NCBI GenBank assembly: GCA_030750975.1
Contig: JASMHC010000015.1
Coordinates: 124,001-188,000 of the forward strand
Length of the DNA: 64,000 nucleotides
DNA from: Paracoccaceae bacterium
GTDB taxonomy: Bacteria > Pseudomonadota > Alphaproteobacteria > Rhodobacterales > Rhodobacteraceae
Direction: 5' to 3'
Shown: positions 61,699 to 64,000 of the stretch, piece after piece
Layout: each line of letters opens with the position of its first letter
Numbering within the stretch: the stretch's first letter is position 1
Program-made: the position numbers and the translations under genes
Notes under the pieces: generated by a model
The model's input: the letters and a program-made list of their open reading frames with translations, nothing else
Told to the model about the DNA's origin: nothing
Database searches by the model: none

Positions 61699-62447
61699 CA
61701 GAACAATCCCGGATTAAGGGGCGAGGCCGCCGTCATGCCGCCATCCACCGTGAAACATGCGCCCGTGACATAAGCCGACTGATCCGAGGCCAGCCATGAC
61801 ACCGTATTGGCAATATCCGCAGGCTCGCCAAACCGCCCGACGGGATGACGGACCAAGGCATCCTCCATCGCCCGTTTCGGATCATTTGCCAACGCAAACC
61901 CGTCCTCGGCCATCTCGGTCATGATCCAGCCCGGACGGATCGCATTGCAGCGCACCTTGGGGCCATGATCAACAGCGATCGAGCGTGTCAGCCCATGCAC
62001 AAAGGCCTTGGACGCATTGTAAAGCGCCATCGACGGGTCCGAGACCATGCCCGAGATCGAACCGATATTGATGATATTGCCGCCATGCTCGGCCATGTCC
62101 ACCAGTGCTGCGCGGCACATGTTGAACACGCCCTTGCAGTTGACATTCATCACCAGATCCCAGTCGTCATCATCGCTGTCGGCCACGGTCTTTTCGACCT
62201 GCACGCCTGCGTTATTGACCAACAAGCTGACCCGGCCAAAGGCCCTGTTGGCTTGGCTGATCAGCCGCGCCGCATCGCCTGTCAGCGAGACATCGGCCTG
62301 CACCCAGACAACTCTCAGATCCAGACCCTTGGGCCGCGCCCCGCGCCCGCAGGTAACGACGTTGTAACCGTCACTCATCAACCTATCGACAATCGCGCGG
62401 CCAATCCCCCGGCTGCCGCCGGTAACAATCGCGACGGGCCTATCCAT
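61698..62447 (-). CDS. SDR-family oxidoreductase
   Basis: A 249-residue classical SDR from the ATG at 62447, inside the end of the ALDH gene (8-bp overlap). TGGSRGIGRAI, NNAGVQ, the Ser in NIGSISGM and YNASK complete the catalytic set; the C-terminus has GACFTVDGG. Substrate unknown; in this operon it may act on a hydroxylated carnitine or betaine intermediate. Confidence 0.88.
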   Translation of the reverse strand: MDRPVAIVTGGSRGIGRAIVDRLMSDGYNVVTCGRGARPKGLDLRVVWVQADVSLTGDAARLISQANRAFGRVSLLVNNAGVQVEKTVADSDDDDWDLVMNVNCKGVFNMCRAALVDMAEHGGNIINIGSISGMVSDPSMALYNASKAFVHGLTRSIAVDHGPKVRCNAIRPGWIMTEMAEDGFALANDPKRAMEDALVRHPVGRFGEPADIANTVSWLASDQSAYVTGACFTVDGGMTAASPLNPGLF

Positions 62448-63861
62448 GGGCAATCATCACGTGACGCACGGCGGTGTAGGCGTCGAGTGCATAGACACTC
62501 ATATCGCATCCAGTGCCGGAGGACTTCATCGCCGCCCAGGGCATTTCCGGCGTCGCAACCCCGTGTGTGTTCACCCAGGTGAAACCGTAACGCAGCTTGG
62601 ACGACATCCGTATCGCGCGACCGGTGTTGTTGGTCCAGACCGAGGACGCGAGTCCATATCCGCTCGCATTCGCGATCTTTAACGCCTCTTCTTCGTCGCT
62701 GAACCGCGAAATCGTGACGACTGGCCCGAAGATTTCGTTACACGCCGCCTCGGCCGCGTTGTCCACGTCCGCCAACACGGTCGGCTCATAGAAAAACCCC
62801 GGCCCGTCGATCATGTTGCCGCCAAGCACAACCTCGCACCCTTCGCGGGCACGATCGACGAAACCGGCCACATTGTTGCGCTGTGCTGTGGAAATGATCG
62901 GACCCATTTCAGTGCCCTCGGCCTTTTGCGCGCCAACCTTGATCTGGCTGACCTGATCGACAATCGCCGCCACCACCTTGTCATAGACCGCATCCGCCAC
63001 CATGATCCGGCAGGGCTGGGCGCAATCCTGACCGGCGTTGAAGAAAGACCCGTAGCGGACGGTTTCCGCAACCGCGTCAATATCCGCATCATCAAACACG
63101 ATCACCGGGGCCTTACCGCCCAGTTCCAGATGCACATGGCGGATCTTGCGCGAGGCCGCTTTCATCGCCTCGGCCCCTGTGGCGTTCGAACCGGTGATTG
63201 AAATCGCCTCAACCCGGGGGTCGTTGATCATCTGATCCCCCACCTGATGGCCCGAACCGTGCAACACATTGACCACTCCCTTGGGGGCAACGCTGGCAAT
63301 CAACTCTGCCGCTTTCAGCGTTGATAACGGTGTCAGTTGCGACGGCTTCAACGTCACCGGACAACCCGCCGCCAAAGGCGCGGCCAGTTTCCACGCGCCC
63401 ATCATCAACGGATAGTTCCACGGCGCAATTGCTGCGACGGGTCCCACCGGATCTTTGCGGATCATGCTGGTATGGCCCGCCACATATTCGCCCGCTGCAA
63501 CGGCTGACTGGGTTCGCGCCGCGCCCGCGAAAAAGCGGAATGTGTCCAGCGTCAGCGGTGTTTCGTCCTCAAGCGCCGAGGGCCACGGTTTGCCCGCGTC
63601 AAGGCTTTCCAACTCGGCCAGTTCCTCGATATTCTCTTCCAGCAGATTGGCGATGTTGGTCAGCAGTTCCGACCGCTCGGCAGGGCTGGTCTGGCCATAT
63701 TTCGCAAACGCCTCATGTGCCGATGCCATCGCCGCATCAACCTGCTCGGACGTCGCCGCATTGATCGCGCAAATCTCATCGCCGGTGGCAGGGTTCAGAA
63801 CCGAAATGGGATCGCCCAAGCCCTTAACCATCTCGCCGTTGATCAGCATGTTCGTTTGCAT
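62440..63861 (-). CDS. Aldehyde dehydrogenase, betaine-/aminobutyraldehyde type
   Basis: A 473-residue ALDH with PWNYPLMMGAWK, ELGGKAPVIVFDD, the catalytic Cys in GQDCAQPCR near residue 280 and NEIFGPVV. The closest fit is to gamma-aminobutyraldehyde/betaine aldehyde dehydrogenases. In this operon 4-trimethylaminobutyraldehyde (to gamma-butyrobetaine) or betaine aldehyde would fit. It starts 10 bp after the BKACE stop. Confidence 0.88.
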   Translation of the reverse strand: MQTNMLINGEMVKGLGDPISVLNPATGDEICAINAATSEQVDAAMASAHEAFAKYGQTSPAERSELLTNIANLLEENIEELAELESLDAGKPWPSALEDETPLTLDTFRFFAGAARTQSAVAAGEYVAGHTSMIRKDPVGPVAAIAPWNYPLMMGAWKLAAPLAAGCPVTLKPSQLTPLSTLKAAELIASVAPKGVVNVLHGSGHQVGDQMINDPRVEAISITGSNATGAEAMKAASRKIRHVHLELGGKAPVIVFDDADIDAVAETVRYGSFFNAGQDCAQPCRIMVADAVYDKVVAAIVDQVSQIKVGAQKAEGTEMGPIISTAQRNNVAGFVDRAREGCEVVLGGNMIDGPGFFYEPTVLADVDNAAEAACNEIFGPVVTISRFSDEEEALKIANASGYGLASSVWTNNTGRAIRMSSKLRYGFTWVNTHGVATPEMPWAAMKSSGTGCDMSVYALDAYTAVRHVMIAHG

Positions 63862-63871
63862 CCCAGCCCCC

Positions 63872-64000
63872 CTAGAAAGCCACCTTATCGCCGCCCTTCA
63901 GGCCCAACCGCTCACGCGCCTCGTCCGGTGTGGCGACCCGGCGGCCCAACTCCTCGACAATCCGACGGGCCTTTTCGACCTGCTGGGCGTTCGACACCGC
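63872..64000 (-). CDS. 3-keto-5-aminohexanoate/beta-keto acid cleavage enzyme (BKACE), C-terminal end
   Basis: Only the last 42 residues are in the window; the gene runs off the right edge. The tail SNAQQVEKARRIVEELGRR followed by VATPDEARERLGLKG is the typical C-terminus of the BKACE family. One known BKACE activity takes 3-dehydrocarnitine plus acetyl-CoA to betainyl-CoA plus acetoacetate, fitting the carnitine-dehydrogenase-like gene downstream. Short evidence, but the match is characteristic. Confidence 0.75.
   Translation of the reverse strand, partial: AVSNAQQVEKARRIVEELGRRVATPDEARERLGLKGGDKVAF

Noticed and set aside
1-64000. tRNA, rRNA, CRISPR array, prophage or insertion sequence
   Set aside because: No tRNA-like cloverleaf, rRNA segment, regular spaced repeat, integrase or transposase reading frame was recognised; the palindromic repeats found are short intergenic elements.

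Overview
The window looks like the chromosome, or a large replicon, of a marine alphaproteobacterium of the Rhodobacterales (Roseobacter group). It is GC-rich and tightly packed with metabolic operons. The box benzoyl-CoA pathway, CuyA/HpsN-type sulfonate enzymes, a Na+-NQR, a carnitine/betaine cluster, DUF1523 and the intergenic element GAGGATATTTTTGGAC...AAAGAAA all fit that group. No rRNA, tRNA, CRISPR array, integrase or transposase was seen. The host assignment is an inference from gene content.

Layout. 0-6.2 kb: end of allA (ureidoglycolate lyase), an NCS2 purine permease, a DUF1523 membrane protein, a shortened P1-family peptidase, a succinate-semialdehyde-type dehydrogenase and asd. 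6.2-6.9 kb: an A/T-rich orphan gene with HEPN-like features. 6.8-10.2 kb: a two-domain ALDH16-type dehydrogenase with deoC. 10.3-17.6 kb: a SulP transporter, a phosphatase-like/sulfide:quinone oxidoreductase fusion and a full-length 5-oxoprolinase. 17.6-26.6 kb: the aerobic benzoate (box) operon with boxR, thioesterase, boxA, an overlooked 56-residue ferredoxin-like gene, boxB, boxC, an alpha/beta hydrolase, benzoate-CoA ligase and a MarR regulator. 26.6-31.7 kb, directly upstream on the same strand: a five-gene LolA-like/FtsX/FtsX/LolD-like/outer-membrane-protein operon. It is the best candidate here for an undescribed export or lipid-trafficking system.

32-35.2 kb: an envelope group (glycosyltransferase, tandem-domain tyrosine phosphatase, LpxL-like acyltransferase). 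35.2-40.6 kb: an operon of a DMGDH-like oxidase, CuyA (L-cysteate sulfo-lyase), an Asp/Glu-type racemase and an HpsN-like dehydrogenase, pointing to C3-sulfonate catabolism. 40.8-43.3 kb: a non-pyrrolysine MttB homologue and a LysR regulator. 43.4-50.7 kb: nqrABCDEF with divergent apbE-nqrM. 50.7-52.7 kb: a small membrane protein, a CBS-pair protein and a GT4 glycosyltransferase. 52.7-54.9 kb: a crotonase, a CouR-like MarR and a CouO-like amidohydrolase behind one dyad-bearing promoter, which suggests phenylpropanoid-CoA metabolism. 55-56.8 kb: a coupled methyltransferase/sulfotransferase pair. 56.8-64 kb: one long minus-strand operon with the end of a BKACE gene, ALDH, SDR, carnitine-dehydrogenase-like enzyme, ProXWV-type ABC transporter and an atypical SDR, best read as carnitine-to-betaine catabolism.

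Regulation visible in the DNA: TGCA-N6-TGCA palindromes, the reported BoxR/BzdR operator form, lie before boxR and the benzoate-CoA ligase gene, with a degenerate copy before boxC. An ATTC-N8-GAAT dyad resembling the SqrR operator lies before the SulP gene, with a one-mismatch copy before the SQR fusion. Several genes appear to start at TTG, and many junctions are overlapping stop/start pairs.
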